64,000 nt of DNA from an uncultured Lachnospiraceae bacterium (GTDB lineage: Bacteria; Bacillota; Clostridia; Lachnospirales; Lachnospiraceae), in NCBI GenBank assembly GCA_910588875.1, contig CAJURT010000011.1, positions 15,541 to 79,540 on the forward strand, read 5' to 3'. Shown here one piece after another: positions 44,723 through 52,579 of this stretch; positions within the stretch are counted from its first letter, which is position 1, and every line of letters begins with the position of its first letter. Position numbers and translations under genes: made by a program. The notes below the pieces were generated by a model. It worked only from the letters and a program-made list of their open reading frames with translations. It did not search any database and was not told the origin of the DNA.

Positions 44723-47700
44723 ATGTATATTGCAGATTTACACATTCACTCCCGCTATTCCCGGGCTACAAGTAAGGAATGTACTCCGGAATATCTTGAT
44801 TTATGGGCCAGGAGGAAGGGGATTGATTTGCTGGGGACAGGGGATTTTACCCATCCGGCATGGCGGCAGGAGTTAGGAGAGAAGCTGGTTCCTGCCGAAG
44901 AAGGGCTGTATCAGTTGAAAACAGAGTTCCGGCTGAAGGAAGAATTTCCCGGGCAGGGGAGTTTTCCCAGATTCGTTATTTCCGGGGAGATCAGTTCCAT
45001 CTACAAGAAAAACGGGCGGGTGCGGAAAGTCCACAATGTGATTTTGCTGCCCGGGCTTTATGAGGCTGAACTGTTGTCGAAAAGGCTGGAGGCTATCGGC
45101 AATATCCATTCGGACGGCAGGCCTATCCTGGGGCTGGACAGCCGGGATTTGCTTGAGATTACCCTGGAGGTCTGTCCCAAGGCTATTTTTGTGCCAGCCC
45201 ATATCTGGACACCGCATTTTTCAATGTTCGGAGCCTTTTCAGGGTTTGATACGGTGGAGGAATGTTTTGAGGACCTGGCCCCTTATGTCCATGCCATTGA
45301 GACAGGGCTTTCCTCAGACCCGCCGATGAACTGGCGTTTGTCGGCCCTGGACCGGTTTCAGATGATATCCAATTCGGATGCCCATTCACCGGCTAAGCTG
45401 GGACGGGAGGCAAACCTTCTTGATATCCCCATGTCTTATGAGGGGTTATATGGGGCAATACAGGAGGGAAAAGGGCTTGCAGGGACGATAGAGTTTTTTC
45501 CGGAGGAGGGGAAATACCATTATGACGGGCACCGCAAATGCCATCTGTGCCTAAGTCCCCGGGAAGCGGAAAAATATCAGGGGAAATGCCCGGTTTGCGG
45601 GAAGAAGCTTACCCTTGGGGTTTCCCACCGGATCCAACAGCTGGCAGACCGGGAGGAGGGATATGTGCCCACGGCGGCGGTGCCGTTTGAGAGTTTGGTG
45701 CCGCTTCCAGAGGTGATAGCCGCCTCTACAGGCTATTCCGCTGCCAGCGGGAAGGTTCAGAAGAAGTACGGGGAAATGCTGCACAGGCTGGGAACGGAAT
45801 TTTCTATTTTGCGGGAGCAGCCCATCCCTGTGATCCAAAGCCTGGCCGGCTACCATATTGGCGAAGGGATAAGGCGCCTTCGCCTGGGTATGGTGAGGCG
45901 TTTCCCTGGCTTTGATGGGGAATATGGGACCGTCCAGCTGTTTGAGCCGTCGGAATTGGATACCATAGAAGGGCAGATAAGCCTGTTTGAGGCGGATATG
46001 GGCGGGAAAAAGCCCAGGGCGGCAGGAAGGGATGACAGCCGTACCGGGCAACCGGTGTTTGAGGAATCAGTGGCGAAGAAAACAGCTGGTCCAGAGACAA
46101 AGGCAGAAGAAAAAAGGGTTTCTCTCAATGAGGAACAGCTTTTGGCTGTCCGCTCTGTTTCGGGCAGGATCGCTGTATCAGCAGGGCCGGGAACCGGCAA
46201 AACAAAGACGTTGGTATCCCGTATCCTTTACCTGCTGCAAGAGCGCAGGGTAAAGCCGTCAGAGATTATGGCAGTCACGTTTACCAACCAGGCAGCCGAG
46301 GAGATGAAGACACGCCTAGAGCAGCAGCTTGGGAAAAAGGGTGTCTCAAAAAAGCTTCGGATCGGAACATTCCATGCGCTTTGTTATGGGCAGCTGAAAG
46401 CAGCGGGAGAGGAGTTTGTACTGGCAGAGGAAAGCATGGCGTTGGATCTGGTAAGAGAGGTGGCCGGGGAACTGGGGGCCAAAGGGAGTGCTAAAAAACT
46501 GAGGCAGAAGCTGTCGGAGAGAAAATTAAGGATAGCAATAGAAAAAACAGGGGAAATTAGGGAAGGCTATGAGGAGAAGAAGAGCCCCGAAGGGCAGGAA
46601 GACCTGGAAAGTCCGGAACTTAGCCAGGTGGCTGCTGCTTACCAGAGCCGTCTTAAAGCCCTAGGCGCTCTGGATTTTGACGACCTTCTCATAAAAGCTT
46701 TATGGATGGCAGAAAAGGAGAAAAAGCCAATCCCTTATCTTCTGGTAGATGAATTCCAGGATCTCAGCCCGCTGCAGTACCGCCTGATCCAGGCATGGAA
46801 CCAGGGAGGGAAGGAACTCTTTATCATTGGGGATCCGGACCAGGCGATTTATGGGTTCCGGGGAGCAGATGATAAAAGCTTTTCCCGTTATTGCAGGGAA
46901 AAGCCGACAGAAGTGATCTCTCTGCGGAAAAACTACCGTTCCACTCCGGAGATCCTGACAGCATCTGCAATGGTGCTGAGAAACGGAAGGCCGTTTTGGG
47001 AGAATGGGGAGCCGGGAAAAAACAGGAAGGCAGCAGAGGGAGGCGTGGTTCTGGAAACGGTGCAAAAATCAGGTTTGCCTGTACGCCTGGTACTGGCGCC
47101 GAATCCAAGGCAGGAAGCAATATTTGTTGCAAAAGAGATTAACCGCCTGGTGGGCGGAATGGACATGCTGGACGCGCAGGAGGGATTTTTTTGCCCGGAA
47201 GAACGTGTCCTCAGAAGCTTTGGGGACATTGCGGTTCTTTACCGTACCCACAGACAAGCGGAACTTTTGGAAGCATGCCTGAAAAGAGAAGGGATTCCTT
47301 ATGTGGTGACTGGCCGGGAGAGTTTTCTGGATGAGGATGTGGTTCGGGGCAGCCTGGGATTTTTCAGAAGCCTTATCAATCCGGATGACCACCTGTCCCG
47401 GGATTTGTGCCTGAGGCTTTTGTGGAAGGGGGAAGAGGGTTTGGCTTTCCAGGGCGGATATCAGGCCCTGGCAGAAAAGTATAGAAGCTTATGCAGACGG
47501 GGAAAGCCCCAGAAGCTATGGGATTTATGGCGCGGGGACATGGGGCTTTTGGAGAACCCGGCTATGGAGAAGCTTGCCGCCATGGCTGTGTTTTACAAAA
47601 CCATGGAGGAAATGCTGAAAGCCTTGGCTTTTGGACGGGAAAGTGATATAAAAAGATGGGGAGGAAAACACTATACCTCGGATGCAGTCACGCTGATGAC

Positions 47701-47992
47701 CATGCATGGTTCCAAGGGGCTGGAATTCCCGGCGGTTTTTATCTGCGGCCTTTGTGCGGGGACAGTCCCCCTGGAGTATAAAGGTATGGAGACAGATCTG
47801 GAGGAGGAAAGGAGGCTGCTTTACGTGGCCATGACACGGGCGGGGGAAGAACTGATCCTGACAAGTCCCGGGGATGCCTCTATCTTTGTAAAGCAGCTGC
47901 CGGATGGCATCCTTATCCGGGAACAAGCCAGGCAGAGGGAAAAAAGCTGGGATGCAGGGCAGCAGTTAAGTTTGTTTGATAAAAAGCCATAG
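44723..47992 (+). CDS. EndoQ-like PHP nuclease fused to UvrD-family helicase
   Basis: A 1089-residue two-part protein. Residues 1 to about 420 match the EndoQ/TIGR00375 type: a PHP metal site (ADLHIHSRYSRATS, GTGDFTHP, FVPAHIWTPHFSMFG, ISNSDAHS) followed by a zinc ribbon (Cys273, Cys276, Cys289, Cys292). EndoQ enzymes nick DNA 5' to deaminated bases and abasic sites. After a charged linker, residues about 470-1089 are an SF1A helicase with Walker A AGPGTGKT (Lys493), VTFTNQAAEEMK, Walker B VDEFQD (Asp676-Glu677), GDPDQAIYGFRGA, RKNYRST and LMTMHGSKGLEF. The pairing suggests nicking plus unwinding in DNA repair. I prefer ATG 44723 over GTG 44711 because family members begin MYIADLHIHS. The SIR2-like gene follows after 53 bp. 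Confidence 0.88.
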   Translation: MYIADLHIHSRYSRATSKECTPEYLDLWARRKGIDLLGTGDFTHPAWRQELGEKLVPAEEGLYQLKTEFRLKEEFPGQGSFPRFVISGEISSIYKKNGRVRKVHNVILLPGLYEAELLSKRLEAIGNIHSDGRPILGLDSRDLLEITLEVCPKAIFVPAHIWTPHFSMFGAFSGFDTVEECFEDLAPYVHAIETGLSSDPPMNWRLSALDRFQMISNSDAHSPAKLGREANLLDIPMSYEGLYGAIQEGKGLAGTIEFFPEEGKYHYDGHRKCHLCLSPREAEKYQGKCPVCGKKLTLGVSHRIQQLADREEGYVPTAAVPFESLVPLPEVIAASTGYSAASGKVQKKYGEMLHRLGTEFSILREQPIPVIQSLAGYHIGEGIRRLRLGMVRRFPGFDGEYGTVQLFEPSELDTIEGQISLFEADMGGKKPRAAGRDDSRTGQPVFEESVAKKTAGPETKAEEKRVSLNEEQLLAVRSVSGRIAVSAGPGTGKTKTLVSRILYLLQERRVKPSEIMAVTFTNQAAEEMKTRLEQQLGKKGVSKKLRIGTFHALCYGQLKAAGEEFVLAEESMALDLVREVAGELGAKGSAKKLRQKLSERKLRIAIEKTGEIREGYEEKKSPEGQEDLESPELSQVAAAYQSRLKALGALDFDDLLIKALWMAEKEKKPIPYLLVDEFQDLSPLQYRLIQAWNQGGKELFIIGDPDQAIYGFRGADDKSFSRYCREKPTEVISLRKNYRSTPEILTASAMVLRNGRPFWENGEPGKNRKAAEGGVVLETVQKSGLPVRLVLAPNPRQEAIFVAKEINRLVGGMDMLDAQEGFFCPEERVLRSFGDIAVLYRTHRQAELLEACLKREGIPYVVTGRESFLDEDVVRGSLGFFRSLINPDDHLSRDLCLRLLWKGEEGLAFQGGYQALAEKYRSLCRRGKPQKLWDLWRGDMGLLENPAMEKLAAMAVFYKTMEEMLKALAFGRESDIKRWGGKHYTSDAVTLMTMHGSKGLEFPAVFICGLCAGTVPLEYKGMETDLEEERRLLYVAMTRAGEELILTSPGDASIFVKQLPDGILIREQARQREKSWDAGQQLSLFDKKP

Positions 47993-48045
47993 GCAGTGGT
48001 GCCTGCGGCGGCCTGAAAACAAAAACAGGAAGAGGAGGGGATGCT

Positions 48046-48888
48046 ATGACCTTTTATGAGATGATTGAAGACCTGTCCCTGGCCTTAAGCAGGGAGAAGC
48101 TGGTGATTTTCGTGGGGGCAGGGGTGTCGAAAAATTCAGGGCTCCCTACCTGGGGGCAGATCGTCCAGGTGTTTGCCAAGGAAATCGGGTACCCCACAAG
48201 GGGACGGCTGGCGACAGAAGAGTATATCCGGATTCCTCAATACTATTACTGCCTGGATGAAAGCGAGAACCATGCAGATTATTATTCCCTGATCAAATCC
48301 CTGATCCCGGAGGGCATCCAGCCGAATCTTTTAGATAAGTTAATTGTATCCCTCCGCCCCAAGCACATTGTGACTACCAATTTTGATACGCTCCTGGACC
48401 AGGTTGCCCGGGGATATGAGATTATCCGGGAGGACCGGGATCTGCTGACCGGGGTTTCCGCCCACTATCTGCTGAAACTCCATGGTGACATCTGCCAGCC
48501 GGAAAAGCTGGTGTTTAAGGAGGATGACTATCTGCACTATTCCCATACCCACCGCCTGATGGAGACCTTTCTTAAGTCTCTGTTGATTGACCATGTGTTT
48601 TTATTTGTCGGTTATTCCCTCAATGATTATAACCTGAAAACATTTGTCAGCTGGATTGATTATATTGCCCAGGAAATGCAGGTAAAGCGGGAGATGCACC
48701 GCAACTATTTTCTTTCCAGCAGTGACCATGCCGGAAAGGATTACCTGAGAAAGTATTATGAGGGAAAAGGATTGGAGGTAATCGATTTGTACCGTCTTCC
48801 TGCAAAAGTGGATGCACAGGCAAAGTCTGTCCCGCTTTCCGAAGAATTAGGGCGGAAGACGTATGCGGTTCTGGATTTACTCTTGTGA
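48046..48888 (+). CDS. SIR2-like (SIR2_2-type) protein
   Basis: A 280-residue stand-alone SIR2-fold protein. NAD-binding motifs are VIFVGAGVSKNSGLPTW (residues 20-36), VTTNFDTLL (Asn112), LLKLHGDI (His146) and FLFVGYSLND. There is no zinc-finger tetrad of the classic sirtuin deacetylases, so it belongs to the SIR2-like group that includes NADase effectors of phage-defence systems such as Thoeris ThsA and DSR. No effector partner or sensor domain is fused. It lies 53 bp after the EndoQ-UvrD gene with AGGAGG before its ATG, so the two are probably cotranscribed. Function is unknown; NAD hydrolysis is inference. Confidence 0.85.
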   Translation: MTFYEMIEDLSLALSREKLVIFVGAGVSKNSGLPTWGQIVQVFAKEIGYPTRGRLATEEYIRIPQYYYCLDESENHADYYSLIKSLIPEGIQPNLLDKLIVSLRPKHIVTTNFDTLLDQVARGYEIIREDRDLLTGVSAHYLLKLHGDICQPEKLVFKEDDYLHYSHTHRLMETFLKSLLIDHVFLFVGYSLNDYNLKTFVSWIDYIAQEMQVKREMHRNYFLSSSDHAGKDYLRKYYEGKGLEVIDLYRLPAKVDAQAKSVPLSEELGRKTYAVLDLLL

Positions 48889-48892
48889 ACCC

Positions 48893-48921
48893 TTGCCTAA
48901 CTTTCTTTGCCATGTTATAAT
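48893..48921 (+). promoter_or_regulatory. Sigma-A promoter of the REC-GGDEF gene
   Basis: TTGCCT (48893-48898) and TATAAT (48916-48921) are separated by 17 bp, and TG one base before TATAAT gives an extended -10. The start codon of the GGDEF gene is about 90 bp downstream. Confidence 0.75.
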
Positions 48922-49013
48922 GTGTTTATGATAACAGGCTTCCAGATTTTGGATTTAACAGGAAAATCAGTGATAGACATGAAGAAAAAGAAGCCAGGTT
49001 GAGGAGAGCAGAC

Positions 49014-49931
49014 ATGGAAAAAATATTGATTGTTGATGACAGCCCTACACAGGCTGCTCAGCTGAAGTCCATTTTGGATGCTGATTATAATGTTTCAGTC
49101 GCCCAAACAGCAGAAGAAGGTCTTTCTTATGTAGGTTCTGAGGATTTTTCCCTGATTTTGTTGGATGTGGTAATGCCGGGGATGGATGGTTTTACCCTGC
49201 TGAAGAAGCTGCAGGAGGAGGTCATTACCCAGAGCGTACCGGTGATTTTGATTACAAGCCTTTCAGATATCCAACATGAGCAGCTTGGGCTTACGCTGGG
49301 GGCGGTTGATTACATATCAAAACCATTCCATCCGCTGATTGTGAAAGCAAGGGTCAATACGCATATCAAGCTATACAGGTACCGCAAGCAGGTTGAGTAC
49401 CAGTCTATGACTGACCAGCTGACCGGGATTGCAAACAGGCGGCAGCATGATTGTTACAGTATTATCAAATGGAATGAAGCGATCCGCCTGCAGGTTCCTT
49501 TCTCTGTCTGCATGTTTGATATTGACCATTTCAAGGCATACAATGACACCTTTGGCCATCCTGCCGGGGATAAAGTGATTGCCAGTGTGGCGAGGGTGGT
49601 ATCCTCCCATTTACAGCGCAGCACGGATTTTGTGGCCCGTTACGGCGGGGAAGAATTTGTGGCATTATTTTTAGGCGAAAACGCAAACCGGGCATTTTCC
49701 TATCTGAAAAAAATCCGCAAAGCGGTAGAAAATCTCCGTATTCCCCATGACCCGTCCACTGCCGAATGGGTGACCGTCAGCATCGGGGGCATTACCCTGG
49801 TTCCACAGAGGGAGAATTCCTATGATGTTTACTTGAAAATTGCGGATACCATGCTCTATGATGCCAAGAAGTTTGGGCGGAACAAGGTTGTATGGGCAAA
49901 TGAGAAGATGGTACAGTGGTATGAAGATTAA
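49014..49931 (+). CDS. REC-GGDEF diguanylate cyclase
   Basis: A 305-residue response regulator with a receiver domain (ILIVDDSPTQ, phosphoacceptor Asp in LLDVVMPGMDG, Lys in YISKPFHP) and a GGDEF domain that would make cyclic di-GMP. The active loop is YGGEEFV, an active variant, with FDIDHFKAYNDTFGHPAGD before it. The I-site RxxD is not obvious in the expected position. ATG 49014 follows GAGGAG by about 9 nt; the frame starts at 48999. Its own promoter is visible. The LytTR regulator begins 3 bp after its stop, which suggests an operon in which phosphorelay and c-di-GMP are linked. Confidence 0.9.
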   Translation: MEKILIVDDSPTQAAQLKSILDADYNVSVAQTAEEGLSYVGSEDFSLILLDVVMPGMDGFTLLKKLQEEVITQSVPVILITSLSDIQHEQLGLTLGAVDYISKPFHPLIVKARVNTHIKLYRYRKQVEYQSMTDQLTGIANRRQHDCYSIIKWNEAIRLQVPFSVCMFDIDHFKAYNDTFGHPAGDKVIASVARVVSSHLQRSTDFVARYGGEEFVALFLGENANRAFSYLKKIRKAVENLRIPHDPSTAEWVTVSIGGITLVPQRENSYDVYLKIADTMLYDAKKFGRNKVVWANEKMVQWYED

Positions 49932-49934
49932 AAT

Positions 49935-50660
49935 ATGGTGGAAAATGTGATAAAAGTAGCAATATGCGATGACGAACCGTTTATGGCGGAGGAGATTTCA
50001 GGCCATCTTTCCGGATATATGAAAGAAAAAGGCATAACCTCTTACTGCGTCAGAGTTTTTTTCGATGGCCGTTCCCTTTTGGAGAGCGGCTGTGATTTTG
50101 ATATGGTTTTTCTTGACATCCGGATGGAACCGACGGACGGCATGGAGACTGCCCGGATGCTGCGTCAGCAGGGCAGCCACAGCCTTTTAATTTTCATAAC
50201 CATATTGAAGGAATGTGTATTTGACGCTTTTGAGGTGGAGGCATATGATTATCTGGTTAAGCCGATAGACGCTGTTCATTTCCGGCGGACTATGGACCGG
50301 GCAACTCAATTTTGGGAACAGAGGGCTGCAAAGAGTATTATCATCCAAAAAGGAACTTCATGTGAAGTGGTTTTGCTGTCAGATATTGTATATTGCGAAG
50401 TACAGGGCCGGAAAATCTATCTGCATCAAAAAGACGGGAGAATCATTGATTATTATCATAAGCTGAGTGATTTTGAGGAACATGTGGACGGACGCTTTTT
50501 CAAATGCCACAGGAGTTACCTGGTCAATCTTGATTATGTCCGTGGATGCAATGCCGGGCAGGTACTGCTGCCGCAAGGGGATGCAATTCCTGTTTCCAGG
50601 CTGCGTGAACGGGATCTGGCCCGGGCGCTTCTGCGCCATATGAAGGGAAGGGAATTGTGA
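49935..50660 (+). CDS. LytTR-family response regulator
   Basis: A 241-residue AgrA/LytR-like regulator. The receiver domain has AICDDEPF and Asp in MVFLDIRMEPTDGMETA. The C-terminal LytTR DNA-binding domain shows LLSDIVYCEVQGRKIYLHQKDG and DGRFFKCHRSYLVNLDYV. It lies 3 bp after the GGDEF gene and 1 bp before the GHKL sensor. The pair probably responds to a peptide or cell-envelope signal. The ribosome site is weak because it falls inside the previous gene's tail. Confidence 0.9.
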   Translation: MVENVIKVAICDDEPFMAEEISGHLSGYMKEKGITSYCVRVFFDGRSLLESGCDFDMVFLDIRMEPTDGMETARMLRQQGSHSLLIFITILKECVFDAFEVEAYDYLVKPIDAVHFRRTMDRATQFWEQRAAKSIIIQKGTSCEVVLLSDIVYCEVQGRKIYLHQKDGRIIDYYHKLSDFEEHVDGRFFKCHRSYLVNLDYVRGCNAGQVLLPQGDAIPVSRLRERDLARALLRHMKGREL

Positions 50661-50661
50661 T

Positions 50662-51963
50662 ATGGATTATTTCAGCTTATGCCTGAACGGGATATGCCTT
50701 TTGGGGCAAGGTGTTCTGCATATGGCATTTATCAGCCGCCTTGCCGGGAAAAGGCAGGAATTGCGGTATTTTGTGAGTTATTTTTTTCTGCTTTGTATTA
50801 TGGACCGGATTTTCAGAAGAATTCCTTTTGCAATAGGCGCCCAGCTGCTTGTTTTATATGGTATAAACCGTTTTGCAATGGGGAGCCAGCCTTGCCTTTC
50901 CTGCGTGTCTGCCATTCTTGCGATTTATGTCTCACAGTTTTCCTTTGGTATTGTCAATTCTTTAGAGGCGGTGGTTTTTCCTGGCCTGATGGGAAAGCCT
51001 CTGCTCTATATCCTGATACTTGCGGCAACCCTGGCTGCTTTTGTGGTTTGCGCCTGCTGCTATGGCATGGTGCTTAAGTTTTTATCTTTGGCAGAGGGCT
51101 GCCATATGCCATATATCGGGCTTCTGCTGTTTCCCGGGCTGTTTATCTTTATCAGCGAACTCTATATTCTGCATACTTCCTATGGAAGTCTGCCTGCCGT
51201 CCTGTCCCTGGAAGAAAAAGGGATGCATGCCATGCTGATGTCTTTTCAGGTGTTAGGGCTGGGTGCCCTGCTTTGCACTCTATATGCCTACCAACGTATC
51301 TGCCAGGGATTTCAGGCACAGGCCGCATTGGACTCCCTGGCCCAGGCAGCCGGGGCACAGAAGGCATACATTACCGAGGCACAGATACGTTATGAGAAGA
51401 CAAAGGCGTTCCGGCATGATATCAAAAACCATCTGTCCGTGTTGGAAGGCCTGTTAAACGGCGGAAGATGGGAAGACGGCAAAAATTATCTGAAAAAGCT
51501 GGAAAAGGCCTCGGCCTCCTTGTCTGTCCCTTGCCAGACAGGAAATCCGGTAGTAGATATCCTGCTGGGGGAAAAGCTGGGGCTGGCAAAGTCGGAAGGC
51601 ATCACAACAGAAGTGTCTCTGTGCCTGCCACAGCCCTGTGGCATGGATGATTTCGACTTATGCGTTGTTTTTGCAAATGCGCTGGACAATGCAATCCACG
51701 CCTGCCGGGCAGACGCGGGAAGAAGCGGGAGGTTTATCCGCATCATCGGCGAGCGTCAGGGGGATTTTTACCGTTTGGCATTTGAGAACACCTGTCTGGA
51801 CGGAGTATTGCCCCCTATGGGAACCGGACTTTCCAATATCAGGGCTATATCTGAAAAATATCAGGGGTCAATGCTGGCAGAGCAGGCAGGAGGTTTTTTT
51901 TCTTTGAATATCTTGCTGGATATTTCATTACAAACAGAAGACAGTTCAAGACAAGGCTATTGA
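50662..51963 (+). CDS. GHKL-type (AgrC-like) sensor kinase
   Basis: A 433-residue sensor. The N-terminal 220 residues hold about six hydrophobic segments, as in AgrC-type receptors. The cytoplasmic half carries the phosphoacceptor region KAFRHDIKNHLSVLEGLL and the ATPase motif VVFANALDNAIHAC (N box), then MGTGLSNIRAISEKYQG. It follows the LytTR regulator by 1 bp, so the two form a two-component pair. No autoinducer peptide gene (AgrD/AgrB type) is visible around it. Confidence 0.88.
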   Translation: MDYFSLCLNGICLLGQGVLHMAFISRLAGKRQELRYFVSYFFLLCIMDRIFRRIPFAIGAQLLVLYGINRFAMGSQPCLSCVSAILAIYVSQFSFGIVNSLEAVVFPGLMGKPLLYILILAATLAAFVVCACCYGMVLKFLSLAEGCHMPYIGLLLFPGLFIFISELYILHTSYGSLPAVLSLEEKGMHAMLMSFQVLGLGALLCTLYAYQRICQGFQAQAALDSLAQAAGAQKAYITEAQIRYEKTKAFRHDIKNHLSVLEGLLNGGRWEDGKNYLKKLEKASASLSVPCQTGNPVVDILLGEKLGLAKSEGITTEVSLCLPQPCGMDDFDLCVVFANALDNAIHACRADAGRSGRFIRIIGERQGDFYRLAFENTCLDGVLPPMGTGLSNIRAISEKYQGSMLAEQAGGFFSLNILLDISLQTEDSSRQGY

Positions 51964-52007
51964 TTTTTGGGTAAGGAGTTGTTATCCTTGAGGCAGGAGG
52001 TGATTTT

Positions 52008-52343
52008 ATGAACATTTCTTCTGTCAACCCGAGCATTCCGTCAAGCGTTTCAGGAGCGCAGCAAGGAGGCAATGCAGAGGCAAAAATACGTGCATTGGAG
52101 CAAAAGCTGCAGACATTGAATGCGGAAAAGCAGAAAGCAATCCGGAATAAGGACGAGGAAAAGGAAAAGAAACTGGAAAAACAAATCCAGGAAATCGAAA
52201 AGCAGATCCAGCAGCTGAAACAGCAGGAAAAGGCAAAGAAAAAAGAAGATGCCCCCGCCGGGGCTGGGGTAGAGGACACAGCCCTTAAAAAGGCGGCTGT
52301 AAGATTATCCGGCGCCGGAAACAGCATGGATGTTTATGCGTAG
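52008..52343 (+). CDS. FlxA-like coiled-coil protein
   Basis: A 111-residue protein with a long amphipathic coiled coil (about residues 24-78, very rich in Lys, Glu and Gln) between a Ser-rich N terminus (MNISSVNPSIPSS) and a short tail. It resembles FlxA-like proteins. No signal peptide. GGCAGGAGG lies 8-10 nt before the ATG. It follows the two-component sensor by 44 bp and may be in the same operon. Function is unknown. Confidence 0.65.
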   Translation: MNISSVNPSIPSSVSGAQQGGNAEAKIRALEQKLQTLNAEKQKAIRNKDEEKEKKLEKQIQEIEKQIQQLKQQEKAKKKEDAPAGAGVEDTALKKAAVRLSGAGNSMDVYA

Positions 52344-52370
52344 AGGAAGAATGGAATATTTGATTGGCAA

Positions 52371-52410
52371 TGACAGCCAGGGAACCTGAAAACCGGTTCC
52401 CTGGCTGTCA
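52371..52410. repeat. 16-bp perfect inverted repeat without U run
   Basis: The arms TGACAGCCAGGGAACC (52371-52386) and its exact complement (52395-52410) form a 16-bp stem with an 8-nt loop. No T run follows on either strand. It lies 28 bp after the FlxA-like gene and could be a factor-dependent or stabilising 3' hairpin. Confidence 0.6.
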
Positions 52411-52579
52411 CTGTATATGGGAAAAAACAGGCAGCTTTCAGGCTGGAAATATAGTGCAAACAGAAAGCCTTTATGGTAAAATCTTAAAAGGCAGATAAGG
52501 AAACATGGAAAAGGCAGTAAAAGAAGGGAAAACAGCAGGGCTGTGAAATGACAAAAAACGGATGGAGATGCAATAAGGC

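Noticed and set aside
44723..48888. Assignment of the helicase/SIR2 pair to a named defence system
   Set aside because: There is no HerA, Argonaute, TIR or other defining partner, and the helicase part is an EndoQ-UvrD fusion not used in the systems I know.
52344..52579. Cobalamin riboswitch ahead of cbiA
   Set aside because: The B12 box (GCCACTG) and the usual long folded leader are absent.
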